NCBI GenBank assembly: GCA_027919835.1
Contig: JANVFP010000040.1
Location: forward strand, 124,001 to 188,000
Length of the DNA: 64,000 bases
Source of the DNA: Lentinula raphanica
Lineage: Eukaryota; Basidiomycota; Agaricomycetes; Agaricales; Omphalotaceae
Direction of reading: 5' to 3'
In this document: in pieces, positions 9,589-23,806 of the stretch
How the letters are laid out: every line of letters begins with the position of its first letter
How positions within the stretch are numbered: position 1 is the stretch's first letter
Made by a program: the position numbers and the translations under genes
Notes under the pieces: model-generated
Seen by the model: the letters and a program-made list of their open reading frames with translations, nothing else
Told to the model about the DNA's origin: nothing
Database searches by the model: none

Positions 9589-12500
9589 ATGGATCCTCAT
9601 GAGCTGAGGGACATTCAGGAGGAAAAGCCAGGACAAACTACTCCTCAAGAACAAGCAGTTTCGAATCATCATAGCCCGCCTATGACTTCCGCGCATTTTA
9701 CTAGGCCACGCAGGGGTTCCTCCGCTTCTCATGTTTCCGTGGATCATTTTGACCCTCAGGGTGTCCGGGAGCTTCAGCGCACCTTGTCGATGATGTCCCA
9801 GCAGCCGAACGAGAAACCACGTTCGCATGCAGAGTCGTCCTCCAGAGACTCGAGTGCCACTTTATCTCCAGTCGAGGCTCCGTTTGATCTCGAGAAGGCT
9901 CTCAAAGATATGTCCAAGAAGTTCGTTGCTTTCTTCAATCTGTATCGATTTAATCTCTGACCTCCGTCGTAGGAAAGAAGGGGCTAACATCATGTCTCGA
10001 CATTTGGGTGTTGTCTTTGAAGATCTCAGCGTCGTTGGATTAGGTTCAGGAGCCTCGTATCAGGAAACCCTTGGTTCGACGATCAACCCTTTGAATGCCC
10101 TCAAGAAATTGCAGAGTGCAAGGCATCCGCCTACTCGAACGATTCTCTCTGGCTTCGAAGGAGTTGTCAGACCCGGAGAAATGCTTCGTAAGTGGCCCTT
10201 CAGAGAAATTCGTTTATGCGTTGTTCATATCGTCGTTCAGTCGTACTGGGTCGCCCAGGATCCGGTTGTTCTACCCTCCTCAAGACTCTTGCGAATCAAA
10301 CCCACGAATATCACTCCGTCACTGGTTCCGTCCACTACGACTCCCTTACACCCAAAGAAATTGAGGAATCCTTCCGTGGTGACGTTCAGTATTGCCCCGA
10401 AGACGACGTCCACTTTCCCTCGTTGACCGTTGAGGATACTTTACGGTTTGCTGCTAAGACCCGTGCGCCGCAAAGCCGTACTGGCGAAACACGCAAAGAG
10501 TATGTGGATCGTATGACGGATGTGCTCTTGACCATATTTGGTCTCAAGCATGCACGGCGTACACCTGTTGGAGATGCTGCGATCAGAGGCGTTTCAGGAG
10601 GGGAGAAAAAGCGGGTGTCTATCGCTGAAGCTCTTGCGACTAGGATGCGTCTCGGTTCTTGGGACAAGTGAATATCTTTCGACTTCATTCATATGCGTGT
10701 ACTAACTATATCCTCTCAGCTCCACCCGTGGGCTTGACTCTTCCACTGCACTCGAATTTGGTCGCGCTCTTCGCATCGCTACTGACATCGATCGGTTGAC
10801 CACCATCGTTTCCATCTATCAAGCGGGAGAAACCTTATACAGCCTGTTCGATAAGGTTTGCGTCATCTACGAAGGTCGTATGGCTTACTTTGGACCGGCG
10901 AACCAAGCCAGGCAATATTTCATCGACTTAGGATACGAACCAGCCAATCGTCAAACTACTCCTGATTTCCTCGTCTCTGTCACGGACCCTCTCGGACGGA
11001 TTCCGAGACAAGTTGTAACAAATCGCCCGAGGACTGCAGAGGAGTTTGCTGCGAGGTTCAAAGGAAGTGAATTTGGGGAGATGAACAGACAGGATATGGC
11101 TTCGTACAAGAGTTCAGCAGTTTTGGGAGAGAAATCGGAGAAGGCGCATGCTTATCGAAGTAGCGCCGCAAAGGAGAAGGCTAAACATACCCGGGAAAAA
11201 TCGTGGGTTACGCTTTTGTATCTCTTTTTTTTTCGTCTACTAACGGTTATGCTGTAGACCATACCTGATTTCTTTGCCAATGCAGGCCCGTGCAGTCATG
11301 CAACGCCGTGTTCAAATTCTCGTTGGGAATTCTCTTGCCACGATCTTCAATCTCATGTCCTTCATCATTCAAGGAGTCATCGTCGGTACGGTCTTTTTGA
11401 AGATTCCTGACTCAACCTCGGCGTACTTCTCTCGAGGAGGTGTCCTCTTCTTGTGAGCTCACTGATTCCATTGACTTATGATTCGTTCGCTGACGTTTTG
11501 TAGTGCCCTTCTGTTCTGTGCTCTGTCATCCATGGCTGAAATCCCATCCCTATTCGCCCAACGCCCCATTCTCCATCGCCAGAAGCAAGCCGGGATGTAT
11601 CATCCGTTCATCGAGAGCGTCGCACTTACCCTGGTTGACATTCCTATCACACTCATTAACTCATCTATCTTCGGTATCCTAATCTACTTCATTGTGGGGC
11701 TGCAGTTGAGCGCGTCGCAATTCTTGTACGTGATTTCAAAGCTTTCATCTTCAATACACGAACTGACCTGCCTGATACAGCGTATTCTACCTGTTCTTGT
11801 TCTCGATGACCCTCACTATGAAAGCCTGGTTCCGTGCGATCGCTGCGATTTTCAAGAGCGAGGCTACGGCTCAGGCGGTTGCTGGTCTTATATTGTTGGC
11901 ATTGGTTATCTACACTGGTTACACGATTCCTAAATCTTCCATGATCGGCGCGCTGAGATGGATCTCCTACATCAATGTATGTTATCTCAGTTTCTCTTTC
12001 TTTTTATCTTTCTGATTTTTCGTCCAGCCTCTTCGTTACGGTTTTGAAAGTGTACTGACCAACGAGTTCCGCACACTCAACGGTACATGTGCCTCACTCG
12101 TCCCTCAAGGTCCTGGATACGAGAATGTTACTTTAACCAATCAAGTCTGTACAACAGTCGGATCCGTACCCGGTCAGGATACAGTCGACGGAAACACTTT
12201 CGTGAAACTGTCCTACTCGTACTCCTACAGTCACACCTGGATGAACTTTGGTATCCTCGTCGCATTCGCCGTCGCTTTCCTCTCAGTCTTGTTCATCGCT
12301 TCGGAACTTAACACCACTCTGTCGGAGGACACCACCCGGACTCTTTTCCAGCGTGGTTCAAAGCCAGCTGCTATCGTAGCCAACTCCAACTCGGACGAAG
12401 AGAAAGGTGCTGCGGAGGATGTGAAGGAAGAGACTTCGCAGGAAGTGCAGGAGGCATTAAACGATACACCTGCGATGACCGAAGTTTTTTCTTGGCAGTC

Positions 12501-14780
12501 CGTCAATTACACTGTCCCAGTGTCCGATGGTCACAGGAAACTTCTCGACGACGTTTCTGGTTTTGTCGTCCCCGGTAAGCTGACAGCGCTCATGGGAGAG
12601 TCAGGAGCTGGGAAGACGACGTTGTTGAATGTCCTCGCGCAACGAGTAAGCACTGGTGTTGTTACTGGCGATATGCTCGTTAGCGGGCAACCCCTCCCTA
12701 AGGACTTCCAGGCTCAGACGTAAGTCGTTCGGATCTACGATAAGACTGTTTACTGATGATACCGCAGTGGTTACTGCCAACAGATGGACACTCACGTCGG
12801 AACGGATACGGTTCGGGAAGCTCTACTTTTCTCTGCCAGACTTCGTCAACCGGCCTCTGTCCCGCTCGCTGAAAAGGAAGCTTAGTGAGTCAATAGGTTT
12901 ATGAATTCTCCATAATTCTGACATCTGCGGTCTTCAGCGTCGAAACCTGCTTGAAGATGTGTGGTCTTGAACATATGGCTGACGCCGTAGTCGGTACTCT
13001 CGGAGTCGAACATCGCAAACGAACGACTATCGCTGTCGAATTGGCTGCTAAGCCCAAGCTGTTACTTTTCTTGGACGAGCCTACTTCTGGTCTGGATTCT
13101 CAAAGTGCATGGGCTATCATGGACTTTTTGCGTTCGTTGGCCAAGAATGGACAGGCTATCTTGTGCACGTACGTCGTTCATCTAGTGATCACTCTCATCG
13201 CATACTCACTTCCATCTTTCAATGCAGAATTCACCAACCTTCTGCGGAACTGTTCCAAGTGTTCGATCGACTACTTCTGCTTCGCAAGGGAGGTCAAACA
13301 GTCTACTTTGGTGATCTCGGCCACAATGCGACGACTCTCATCCACTATTTCGAGAGGAATGGATCTCGTCATTGTGAACCTTCCGAAAACCCGTATGTCC
13401 TGCTCATTTTTTGATACTCGCAAGGTTCTGATATCACTCAGTGCGGAGTTCATGCTCGACGTCATCGGTGCTGGTGCCACTGCTACCACTGACCGTGACT
13501 GGCACGAAATCTGGAAGAACACTCCAGAGGCCAAAGCCGTTCAAGAATCCATCCAACAAATCTATGACGACGGAAAGCATAGGCCCCCTATTGCTGCTAC
13601 GTATCATTCTGAGTTTGCCACGGGATGGTTGGTTCAATTTGTTCAACTCGTTAAGCGGGACATGAAGTTCAGATGGAGGGATCCGACGTATCTTTTGGCT
13701 AAACTCATCCTGAACATCTTCGGCGGTCTCTTCATCGGTTTCACCTTCTTCAAAGCCAAGGATAGTCAACAAGGCACTCAGAACAAGCTCTTCGTGAGTC
13801 TTGTTAGTTCTTTGCATCTATCTTTTCATGAACGCGATTCTTTCTAGGCCATCTACATGGGAACTATCATTTCGGTACCAGTGGCCAATCAATTGCAAGT
13901 CCCATTCTTGAACATGCGCAAAATCTACGAGATCAGAGAGCGACCTAGTCGAATGTACTCTTGGACTTCGCTGGTCACTGCTCAAATGGTTGCGGAAATC
14001 CCTTGGAACATGCTTGGTTCTTCTCTCTTCTTCTTCTGCTGGTATTGGACTGTCGGCTTCCCGTCGTCCCGCGCAGGTTACACCTACCTTCTCCTTGGTG
14101 TCATATTCCCCTTCTACTATGTCTCTTTCGCCGACGCCGTTGCCGCTATGACCCCCAACGCTGAGATCGCCGCCCTGTTGTTCAGTTTGTTGTTCTCATT
14201 CGTTTTGACTTTGTAAGCATTTTTTGCGTTGTTATTCACACCCTGTACTGACTCGCATTTTCTTCACTAGCAACGGTGTCCTCCAGCCGTACAGTCAACT
14301 TGGATGGTGGCAATGGATGTATCACCTCTCGCCATACACATATGTCATCGAAGGTCTGCTTGGTCAAGCACTCGGAAGACAGAGTATAACATGCTCGGAC
14401 GTCGAACTCGTTACCCTCAACCCCCCTTCTGGTCAAACATGCTCTGATTACATGTCGAAATATATCAGCTTTGCTGGAGGATACCTCACCAACGGTGACG
14501 CCACTTCGGATTGTAAGTTCTGCTCCACCGCGACGACGGACCAATTCCTCGAGGCCTCGTTCAACATTTCGTACGCTCATCGGTGGAGAAACATTGGATT
14601 CTTATGTGCATACATTTTATTCAACGTGAGTATCTCAAACCTCCTCCAAGCCAGTTCGAATCGTTTATGAGGAATTTTTTCTTTTAGATCGCTTGTGTGT
14701 ACGCTTTCACCTGGTTCTTCCGCATCCGCACAGGAAGCCTCATCGGATCGTTGAAGAAGCGATTCAACAAAAAGCAATAG
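9589..14780 (+). CDS. Full-size PDR-type (ABCG) ABC transporter
   Basis: ATP-driven plasma-membrane exporter of the pleiotropic drug resistance family, with two nucleotide-binding and two six-helix membrane halves in NBD-TMD order. ATG 9589 has a near-perfect Kozak context (GCCACCATGG); stop TAG 14778-14780. At least a dozen short introns. NBD1 has the degenerate fungal Walker [15 protein letters not shown], signature [15 protein letters not shown], and [13 protein letters not shown] after an intron. NBD2 has the canonical Walker [15 protein letters not shown] near 12600, the altered linker [15 protein letters not shown], and Walker [19 protein letters not shown]2 carries the PDR motif [13 protein letters not shown]. 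The C-terminal tail is Lys-rich. Asymmetric NBDs are normal for this family. Likely substrates are xenobiotics or lipids; the sequence does not say which. Confidence 0.95.
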
Positions 14781-15266
14781 ATTCATCATTTCATACAAGT
14801 AGATCATGACTTTTTCGATACACATTTTTTCAAAGACATTCGCTAGACCAGCATTACTCGTTACAATTTTGCAGCACTTTTTTGCTAGAAATAATGAACA
14901 ACGTATACTACGTGAAATCTAACTCGATTTTATATGGATTTTGATACCCAAAACGAACCGATTATTTGTGCCATTTGCGAGCTGTGTTTAGTAGTCCTTC
15001 CTACGATGAAGATGTATAATAATAATGTATCTAGTGTTCACGCCATGTAATGATGTACACTCCGTAATCTTCATAAGGAGTTGGCTGACAACTTCGCTTT
15101 CGACAAGAAGGATGCCCTCCAAGTTATGTGGAACAGCCGTACGCGTATAAGTGGTACTTGGACGAAGAACTGAAAGAGATCCGAATGCCAAATCGCGTGT
15201 GAAGCGCAATTTTTCCTGCATGATTGACCTGCCCTAAACGATGGTCCGTGCGCCGTTCTGAAATCC
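14781..15266. other. Intergenic between ABC transporter and U2 gene
   Basis: 3' flank of the transporter followed by the upstream region of the U2 snRNA gene. No gene supported; the minus-strand frame over 14988-15221 lacks recognisable features. Confidence 0.5.
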
Positions 15267-15273
15267 TATATAA
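15267..15273 (+). promoter_or_regulatory. TATA box of U2 snRNA gene
   Basis: TATATAA lies about 30 bp upstream of the inferred first base of U2. The spacing fits a TATA-dependent RNA polymerase II start. Confidence 0.6.
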
Positions 15274-15299
15274 GCTCCCGTCCAACTTCCTGATTCCTT

Positions 15300-15480
15300 A
15301 CCACTCTGGCCTTTTGGCTTAGATCAAGTGTAGTATCTGTTCTTAATAGTTTAACCACTATTACGAGGGCACCGCCCTCCGTATTTGGTTATCTAATTTT
15401 TGCCGCCCCTGTTCTCCGTGCTCTGCTTGCAACACGGGGACGCGATGACCTTGCTATTGCAGTATTGGCTTGTGTCGTCA
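15300..15480 (+). ncRNA. U2: U2 spliceosomal snRNA
   Basis: The RNA base-pairs with intron branch points in the spliceosome. The 5' part reads GGCCTTTTGGCTTAGATCAA followed by GTGTAGTATCTGTTCTTAAT, the near-invariant U2 core. It contains GTAGTA at 15330-15335, which pairs with the branch site. Stem IIa/b follows (AATAGTTTAACCACTATT). A stem of GAGGGC/GCCCTC comes next, then the Sm-like site AATTTTTG near 15393. Two 3' stem-loops complete it, the last with the conserved loop TATTGCAGTA closed by GATGAC/GTCGTC ending near 15479. The 5' end is placed by comparison with remembered human and yeast U2 and may be off by a few bases. Confidence 0.92.
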
Positions 15481-16644
15481 GGGGATTCCTTTGGAATCCT
15501 CTTTTCTCTTATTTTCCTTGCTTGTATCTTGGTGAAGCTGCCAGTTGGCAGTTAGCAGATTCAAGCAAAGAAGTATAATTGAAAAGCATCTAGGACAAGA
15601 ATTTTTTGTGTTTTCATAGTCGCTTTCGAGGCGGTTGAAGTTCATCTCGTTTTGATGGTTGTTACAGGTTTTGTACTTGTTTTACTATCTGTACGGTAGC
15701 AGTTGTGAAAATATGAGTCTGGTTATCGGAGAATCTCACTTGTACACATGCGGAACAGACTCGGTCACCGAAGGGACTAATGACCTACGCTGATTTTAGG
15801 TGGTCAGGCTGGAAGTTTATAATGAGTTTGATGAATGTTATGACAGAAGGTTCAGCTACGAAGAAACAATGGGGTCAAGTTCCTTGAAGGAAGTGAAAAG
15901 TATGGCACATTTCGGATGACATCGAATATCTCCCTAAAATCTATCCTGCTGAAGCACGGGTGAGGAATCTTGGAAGTATGGATATCCCCATCTGCTTATT
16001 TATGAGCCTTTCCTCAACATGAGATTTCACTGGTGTTTCATATAAGTTTCTTTGAAGCACTTCACCATGCAGCCGTTATGCAGCAACAGGTAGTACATCC
16101 TTGGATACTGAATTACCCATGTAAAGAATATACATGAGAGCGGGGTGAAGATGTTATCGTGTAGACGAACGAGAACTGGCGATGGCGGATCACCAGAGCG
16201 GCGAGCATTGTATTTTGGTACTATGTAGTTGAATTTGGACCGATATACGCTCAATCGAGAACGAAGTAAAGATGATAGTGTAGCAGCCAGAAGCAACATA
16301 GATGTCGAGATAATGAAGTGTTCGCACAGAATCAACGGTGGGGATTACTTGCTTGCAACGTTATGCGAATATCAAGTAGCAAGGGTTGTCAGCGGTTTAC
16401 AGAGTAGACAAAAAATAGGCACGCGCGAGGTATTTCCTGAGCACATCACATTGTATAATATCGAGAGAGTCGAATTATAGACGCGACGATGACTGAAGAG
16501 GTAGAGGGCGCGGGGATGGGGAAATTGATGGGGCGCCAAATAAGTCACTCTGCTTATAAGAGAACGATGCAGCACGTGCTTTGCTGAGTTTGAAATCAAG
16601 ACAAGGATAACGGTTCCACCATCGTCGACAGCAGCGGCGAGAGG
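15481..16644. other. Intergenic between U2 and SPT7
   Basis: No gene supported. Frames on both strands over 16027-16700 are interrupted and lack recognisable motifs. The last 150 bp should hold the SPT7 promoter and leader. No tRNA, repeat or TIR element seen. Confidence 0.45.
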
Positions 16645-19600
16645 ATGAACGTGAGTTTACAAGGTCATCATACTCTACAAAGCTTACATGCGCTGTCATA
16701 GAACCTGCTGAAGACCTTGTTGGACAGCAAGGTCAAAACTTCGCAAGATGTGGACCTCAAAACACTATTAACGACTGTCAAGGACGGTAGAGGAGTAAGT
16801 AGCCCAGCCATAGTAATCCTACTACTACCTGACAACTCTTCCCTGCATAGCGGCGAGATGATAATGCGCTGTCAAATGCGTTCTACGAATCACTTGAAGG
16901 CGTTCTAGCAGACCTTAAGACGGTCACCCTGGTAAGTCACGCCTCAGGTGATGTTACTCTTACTCTGAACCGCGTCTGAAGGACAATCATGATGCGGAGG
17001 CTTTCCTCAAGCCCGTACTAAAGGCAGAGGTTGCGGATTACTATGACGGTAAGTCTTTGTGGCTTCAGATCCCTGATAATGGCTTAGTCTTCATTCGTCA
17101 GTTATCTCGAATCCCATGGACTTTCAAACCATGGGTAAGAAGCTTAAAGCAAAACAGTACAAGTCGAAGAAGGAGTTTAAAGATGATTTGGATCTCATAT
17201 GGTCGAACTGCTGCACATATAACTCAACGGAGGTACGCCTCAACGTCTCTTGTCTGTGGCGTCTTGTTCTCTAGCTTATTCGGATGTAGGGCCACCATCT
17301 TCCAAAAGCTGCATTACGACTCAAAGCCAAGGCAGAAAAGCTGCTTGCCAACATCACTGACCGCAAGGAACGTGCAGAACCTCATATCCCATACGAACTT
17401 TCCTCATCCGGTGCCCTCCATCCCAAGATCAATGGCGTCAACGGACGAGCACATACCCGTTCGCCATCTACCGCTTCAGCATCATCCTCGAAACTTCCTC
17501 CCATCACCATCAAAACCTCATCTCTAGCAAAAGCTATCACCAGGGTTCCTCGTCGAGATACATCCTTCGAGGATTCTCCAGCGCTGATTAGAACTCCAGA
17601 AGGCATGTCCATGTTCCGGGATTTGGATCGAAGTTTGCTGCAAGCAGGTACATCGTCATCCATGTCTGATATCGGTGCCCGAATGCGCGAACTTGTCTCG
17701 GTCGAGCTGGAAGATGAATACGACAGTGAATCGGCTCAGCTAGGTGATAAACGAAAAGTTGCCAACGGTGCTGCTGATATTCGGGCTCACAAACGTGCTC
17801 GCTTTGCTACTCCTCTTCCTCTATCCAATTCTTTCCCAAATTCTCCCGCATCTACCACTTTCCAAGACGACGAACTCACCCAACTATGGTGGAGTGCTGT
17901 TCAGTCCGACGCATTACTTCCCAACGCCCTACCTGAAATTCCTGTAGCCTCGTCATCGTCACAACACCCGTTCTCTAAACCTCCAATACCCAAATCGTCA
18001 ATCCAAACCACTAAGAAGAAACGCCGAAAGAAGTCGTCTACTCTATATCGGCCGGAGGATAGACCGAAGGCATTGCTGACTCTCATGAACAACAATGTGC
18101 GTACAATCAAGCGCGTGAGGCACACCCATGCGAGGTTTGCTGCTTTGGGTTTGGCGAAAGAGACAGCTGCGGGAAATGAGGAAGGCGAGGGAGTAGAGAG
18201 CACATCCGGCTTCAACGCTCCAGCTACTGCCGCGGTCGGTTCTGGCCCTGGTCTTGGTGTGGGTGGATTGGGTGCAGATCCTATGGACGTGGAAGAAGCC
18301 ACCGACGACCGAGTCGATGAACGTCCGTGGGAGATACCTACCAGACGAGGACGCAAGCTGAGTGGAATAGATATAGGAAGCCAGAATGCGGACGATTGCT
18401 TGCGTTGGATGAACGGGAAAGTGTTAGAGCATGCTGGGTTCCAAGGTAAGGCTTTGTCGCTCTTCTGTTTTATCGCCCTGCCTTTTTCTCGAATTCTATC
18501 GCATTACTTGTGATTACCTTCAGAAGGTCTCATGCGGTCTTATACTCTTTGCTGCGTGTTTTCTAAACGGGGACACGTTTTCTACTCGTGTTTTTCCTCA
18601 GTGGTTCTCGCACCGCCTCTCAAATCGATATACAATCCGCGCATTCACCTTATCTGATACACATCTATCCCCTCATCTGTTTAGGAACATCCAAGGCAGC
18701 GCTCGATGTGTTATCCGGTGTGGCATCCGAGTATCTTCTCAACGTTGGTCGCACAATCAAGTTTCTTTGTGACAAATTTGCACACACAATGAGTTCAGAG
18801 GTGATGATTCTATCTCTCGCTCCGGAGTCCGTTGAGCTCATATTTTACCCAGGAAATCATTCTTCATACCCTATTCGAATCCGGTATCTCCGAAATACAA
18901 GACTTAGAACGTTATGTTGCAGATGACATTGAACGATATGGATCACGCTTAACAGATCTAGAGAAAAAGCTTGTTGGTGCATATCGGGAAGTTGTGCGTC
19001 TGATATTTCACCTAGTACACCCTTCACCATGCTTAATACCTTCTCTTAGACTTCGGTTGAAGCTTTGGAAGATGAAGGCCTATTCGACGAGGAGGAAGAG
19101 GATGAAACTAGTGCTCTTGCTCTGTACGTGATTTTACTCATCCAGGTGTGAAGTGACTGACGAATTCCTGTTAGTGGCGAGTTCGCCGACACTCTCGGAG
19201 TGGACTACTTTGGTCTTCGTGAACTGGGCATTGCAGATGAATTCGGCATGTCGAGCCTCACAATCCCAAAAAGATTACTCAAAGGAAAGAAGAGACGAAC
19301 GAATGTGATGCCCACGTACGTATAGTTTTCCTATGGTTATTCATCGTTGTTTCTCATATATCATTACACTTTTAGTGCAAAACCGACCGAGCCGCCACCT
19401 CCATTCCCACCACCTCCGCCATTCATCCCACTAACCGCTGGGCAAATACCAGAACAAATTGGGCTTTTACAAAAGTTCTATTACGATCGGTTACAGGCTG
19501 TCGCTCCTCCTGTGCCAACATTACCACCGTCTTCGTCATTACTACCACCGATTCCTCCCCTTGCACCTCCATCTCTTCCTGGACCTTCACTGGTTAATAC

Positions 19601-20444
19601 TCACCTCGGCATTCCATCACTTCCCAAACCTGCACTACCCAGTCCAACCAAACTTTCGAATACTATGCCCGCATCTACGCATGTGCCTCCGGATACTCTA
19701 CCACAAATGCTCAATACTGCTCCTCTTATCCCTTCATCCTCTGTTCAGTCTCCTTCAGACTTATCACAAGCACCGTTGTCCCCGGCAGCCCTACCTCCTC
19801 CGCCCCCGCCTCCACCCGAAACTGTCATACCAGACGATTCACCGTCACCAGCACAGATCAAGATGGGTCCGATTGGACAGATTGTCAAGACTGGCTCATC
19901 GTATCCGGCCGCGAAGAAAAAGGCCAAAGGCGCTACTGGCGCTAGTAACGGAACTGCCCTTTCTTCCAATGCCAACAACATCAACAGCAATGCTCACACA
20001 AACACTTACTCCACCAGTCTCAATATCGATAATAATCCACTTTCTGCTACTTCGAACTCACCCCTATCCGGCACCTTTCAACACAGTTCTATGAACGGTG
20101 TCGGGCAAACTAGCTTTTCTTCTGGCCCCGGTTCCATAAATCCGAACACCAATGGTCATGGGAGTGGGTTCGTCCCTATCATCCCTGGGACTTCCACGAT
20201 GTCTATGACAGACACTCCAGCCATAGGACCTTCCCCGAAGAAGAAGAAGGGTGCCACTGGTGTCGGGACTGGGAACGGAAGGAAGAAACGGATGCTCGAT
20301 GCTGCGCAAGGGCAAACTCAAGCTCAAGCTCAGGCGCAAGCGCAAAGTCATCCACCACATCCTGGTCAGAATCAACCTGGGCAAGGACATGGACAAGATC
20401 CGCGGCCACCTCCGTTTCCGCCTTTTGTCGCTGCTAGTGCATGA
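16645..20444 (+). CDS. SPT7: SPT7-type bromodomain subunit of SAGA
   Basis: Scaffold subunit of the SAGA histone acetyltransferase co-activator. The first exon is only ATGAAC (16645-16650); splicing gives [17 protein letters not shown] bromodomain spans roughly residues 55-150: [20 protein letters not shown], then [11 protein letters not shown] with the acetyl-lysine-binding Asn. A basic, Ser-rich middle ([20 protein letters not shown]) follows. Next comes the histone-fold region [15 protein letters not shown] continuing [14 protein letters not shown], with an unusually long ~240 nt intron inside it. Further on are [30 protein letters not shown] and [15 protein letters not shown]. The C-terminal 300 residues are Pro-rich and low-complexity with a Gln-Ala dipeptide run. 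The order bromodomain, histone fold, FGLRELG motif is that of Spt7. Stop TGA 20442-20444. Confidence 0.9.
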
Positions 20445-20895
20445 CTAGCTTAATTATATGGTCCACGTTCGTGTAAGCTGTCTATGTCGGGTACTGTTAT
20501 GGTCTTGGTATCCTCTTTCGTTCGTGCTTTTACCTTGATGTCGTACCTCCTTCCAGGTTCCAGTTCGCTTCGGGACACCATGTCAGTTTTATGTTATTAC
20601 TCATCGCATATCTTTTAGTAGTCCATCGCATCTGTCGTTTCTCCTTTTTCGTTCTTCTCTTCTCGTGTGGGACCATGCTCAGTCAGTCACACGTCGACGA
20701 AGATGAAGGAGAAAAACACGGGGAACGGACCTTCGCCTGCATCCTGTACTTATTTTGCATCTGATGTTTTCTTTTTAATCTGCTCATATGGATATATAGC
20801 GCAAGTCTGTATTATAGCTCGTAGCATTAATCTCAGCATAAGTTTCCGAGAAGATTTGAATTTCCAAGAGTTGACTTGTACAGCTTTGACCTGAG
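20445..20895. other. 3' flank of SPT7
   Basis: T-rich 3' untranslated region and flank leading to the inverted-repeat element. No gene seen. Confidence 0.5.
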
Positions 20896-22447
20896 GCACT
20901 TATGGGGGTCCGTATTGGACAAAAATAAATGAAAAAAAAAGTAGCATAGAAATGAAAAAATATTGTCGTGATCACAGTAAATACCAAAAAATATTGTCGT
21001 GATCATGACAATTTCTGAGAAATATTGTTGTGGTCACGATTGCCGTGAAAAATATATGATGATCACGACGAAAAATTTTCTTTGAAATTGTGTGACTTAA
21101 ATTTATTTTGTTTGCATCATGATTGCGTCTTTTTTTTCCAATCAGCGAAATATTTTTTGAAAACACGGTCACGATCCAAATCACGATCACGGTTTTGGCA
21201 CAGAACATAATTTTTTTCTGTAATCATGATCTTCAATTTCAGTTTTTCACCTTTTGCCAATTTGATAGGGGAACACAATCATGCAGATACATAAACAAAG
21301 GAGCAATCACTTAGTTTCTGAGGTTGATAAGGGAGAGGAGGGGGGAAAGGGAGGAAAGAATGAGAAGTGGTCAGAATCAATGCTGTTATATAGAAGAATT
21401 TACAGAGCTTATCTGGATAGATGTGATCAAATGGAAGCTTGCTGAGTCTCAAGTAGACTATCATATATTGTACCTTATCGTACAGCCTAAGTACTGGTAC
21501 TCTTGAGTCTTCGGAGTCTACACCAAGTCTACTAGTACACCCTCATACAGCTATATCACGTGATCTTAACGCTTATGTAAACTCACTGAGCTAGGTACTT
21601 TAACGCCCAGTCACGATTGCCGGCCGGCCGAGTTTTTTGTTGCCGGGAATTTTTTTTTTGGGGGGACAAAATTTTTTTCACTCAATCACGCCGCCAATCA
21701 CGATCACGATCGTGATCATTAAGGGCCTATTCGGATGCCAAAGGTTTTTAAAAAACCGTTATATTTTTCCTTATATGGTATACATTTACCGCTCTTAGTA
21801 ACTACTAATAAAAATATGTAACCATTGAAAAACCTTGACTGTTCGGATGATCTGGCGCAAAAATAGGCATTTTTTTTTGCCATTAACAGCGCCCACATAG
21901 GCGCCCCTTAGCGCCATCTAGCGCTTTTTAGCGCCTTTTAGCGCCTGCAGCGCCTATAAAGGCACCATCCAAAATCTTGTGGTCTCTTGCTTTTTTCCAC
22001 TTTATTTTCCCTTGAGTGATCATTGTATCTCCTATTAGCTCAGTGTCAGTCCTTACTGCTATTCTAAATACTCACCTTGTTGAAATTTTGAGGTCACACA
22101 ATCTGCCGGAAGTACGGCATTTCCAAGGCATTTCCCAGGCATTTTCAGAGTTGACGGTTTTCAAGATTGGTTACATTCCCACGATCGGCTAATTACTCGC
22201 CAGTAAAAAAGTTAACCGTTATATAAAAAACCTGTGGCATCCGAATGGAACCTAATTCACGAAAAATCTTAGAATTCCTATAGAATCGAAAATGTTTCGG
22301 CCGGTCATCGTGACTGGCATTTCTTTTTTTGCCGAACATCGTGATCACGACGATATTTTTCGGTCAAGCGGTGATCATGACAAAATTTTTTTCATTCCAC
22401 GAAATATTTTTAATTTATTTTTGTCCAATGCGGACCACTATAGGCAC
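20896..22447. mobile_element. AT-rich non-autonomous TIR element (outer)
   Basis: About 1.55 kb bounded by imperfect inverted repeats. Left GTCCGTATTGGACAAAAATA (from 20909) matches, in reverse complement, right GTCCGCATTGGACAAAAATA (ending near 22435); similarity extends outward through TTATGG/CTATAG. No coding capacity was seen. The interior is dominated by poly-A/T runs and by many GTGATCAC/CGTGATCA-type palindromes on both sides. No clear target site duplication was found, so ends are approximate and the superfamily is open. It carries another MITE inside (21723-22252). Confidence 0.7.
21723..22252. mobile_element. Nested PIF/Harbinger-like (Tourist-type) MITE
   Basis: 530 bp with terminal inverted repeats: left GGGCCTATTCGGATGCCAAA and right, reverse-complemented, GGTTCCATTCGGATGCCACA, followed by a shared GGTTTTT stretch and a subterminal AACGGTTA/ACCGTTAT match. 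It is flanked by the trinucleotide TAA on both sides (21720-21722 and 22253-22255), the usual TWA duplication of PIF/Harbinger elements. It contains a short tandem array of TAGCGCC-like units at about 21899-21950. No coding capacity. It lies inside the outer TIR element, so it inserted later. Confidence 0.78.
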
Positions 22448-22546
22448 TGCCGTGTGAGCTCATAATCAAATCATTCGCTGTCTATCGTTTCTTTCTACTG
22501 TAACTCTCTTTCATCCACAACATCTTACTCACTAAACTTCAACAAT

Positions 22547-23806
<1,260 letters not shown>

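Noticed and set aside
16027..16700. Short frames upstream of SPT7 on both strands
   Set aside because: No splice-consistent model or motif; they overlap each other on both strands.
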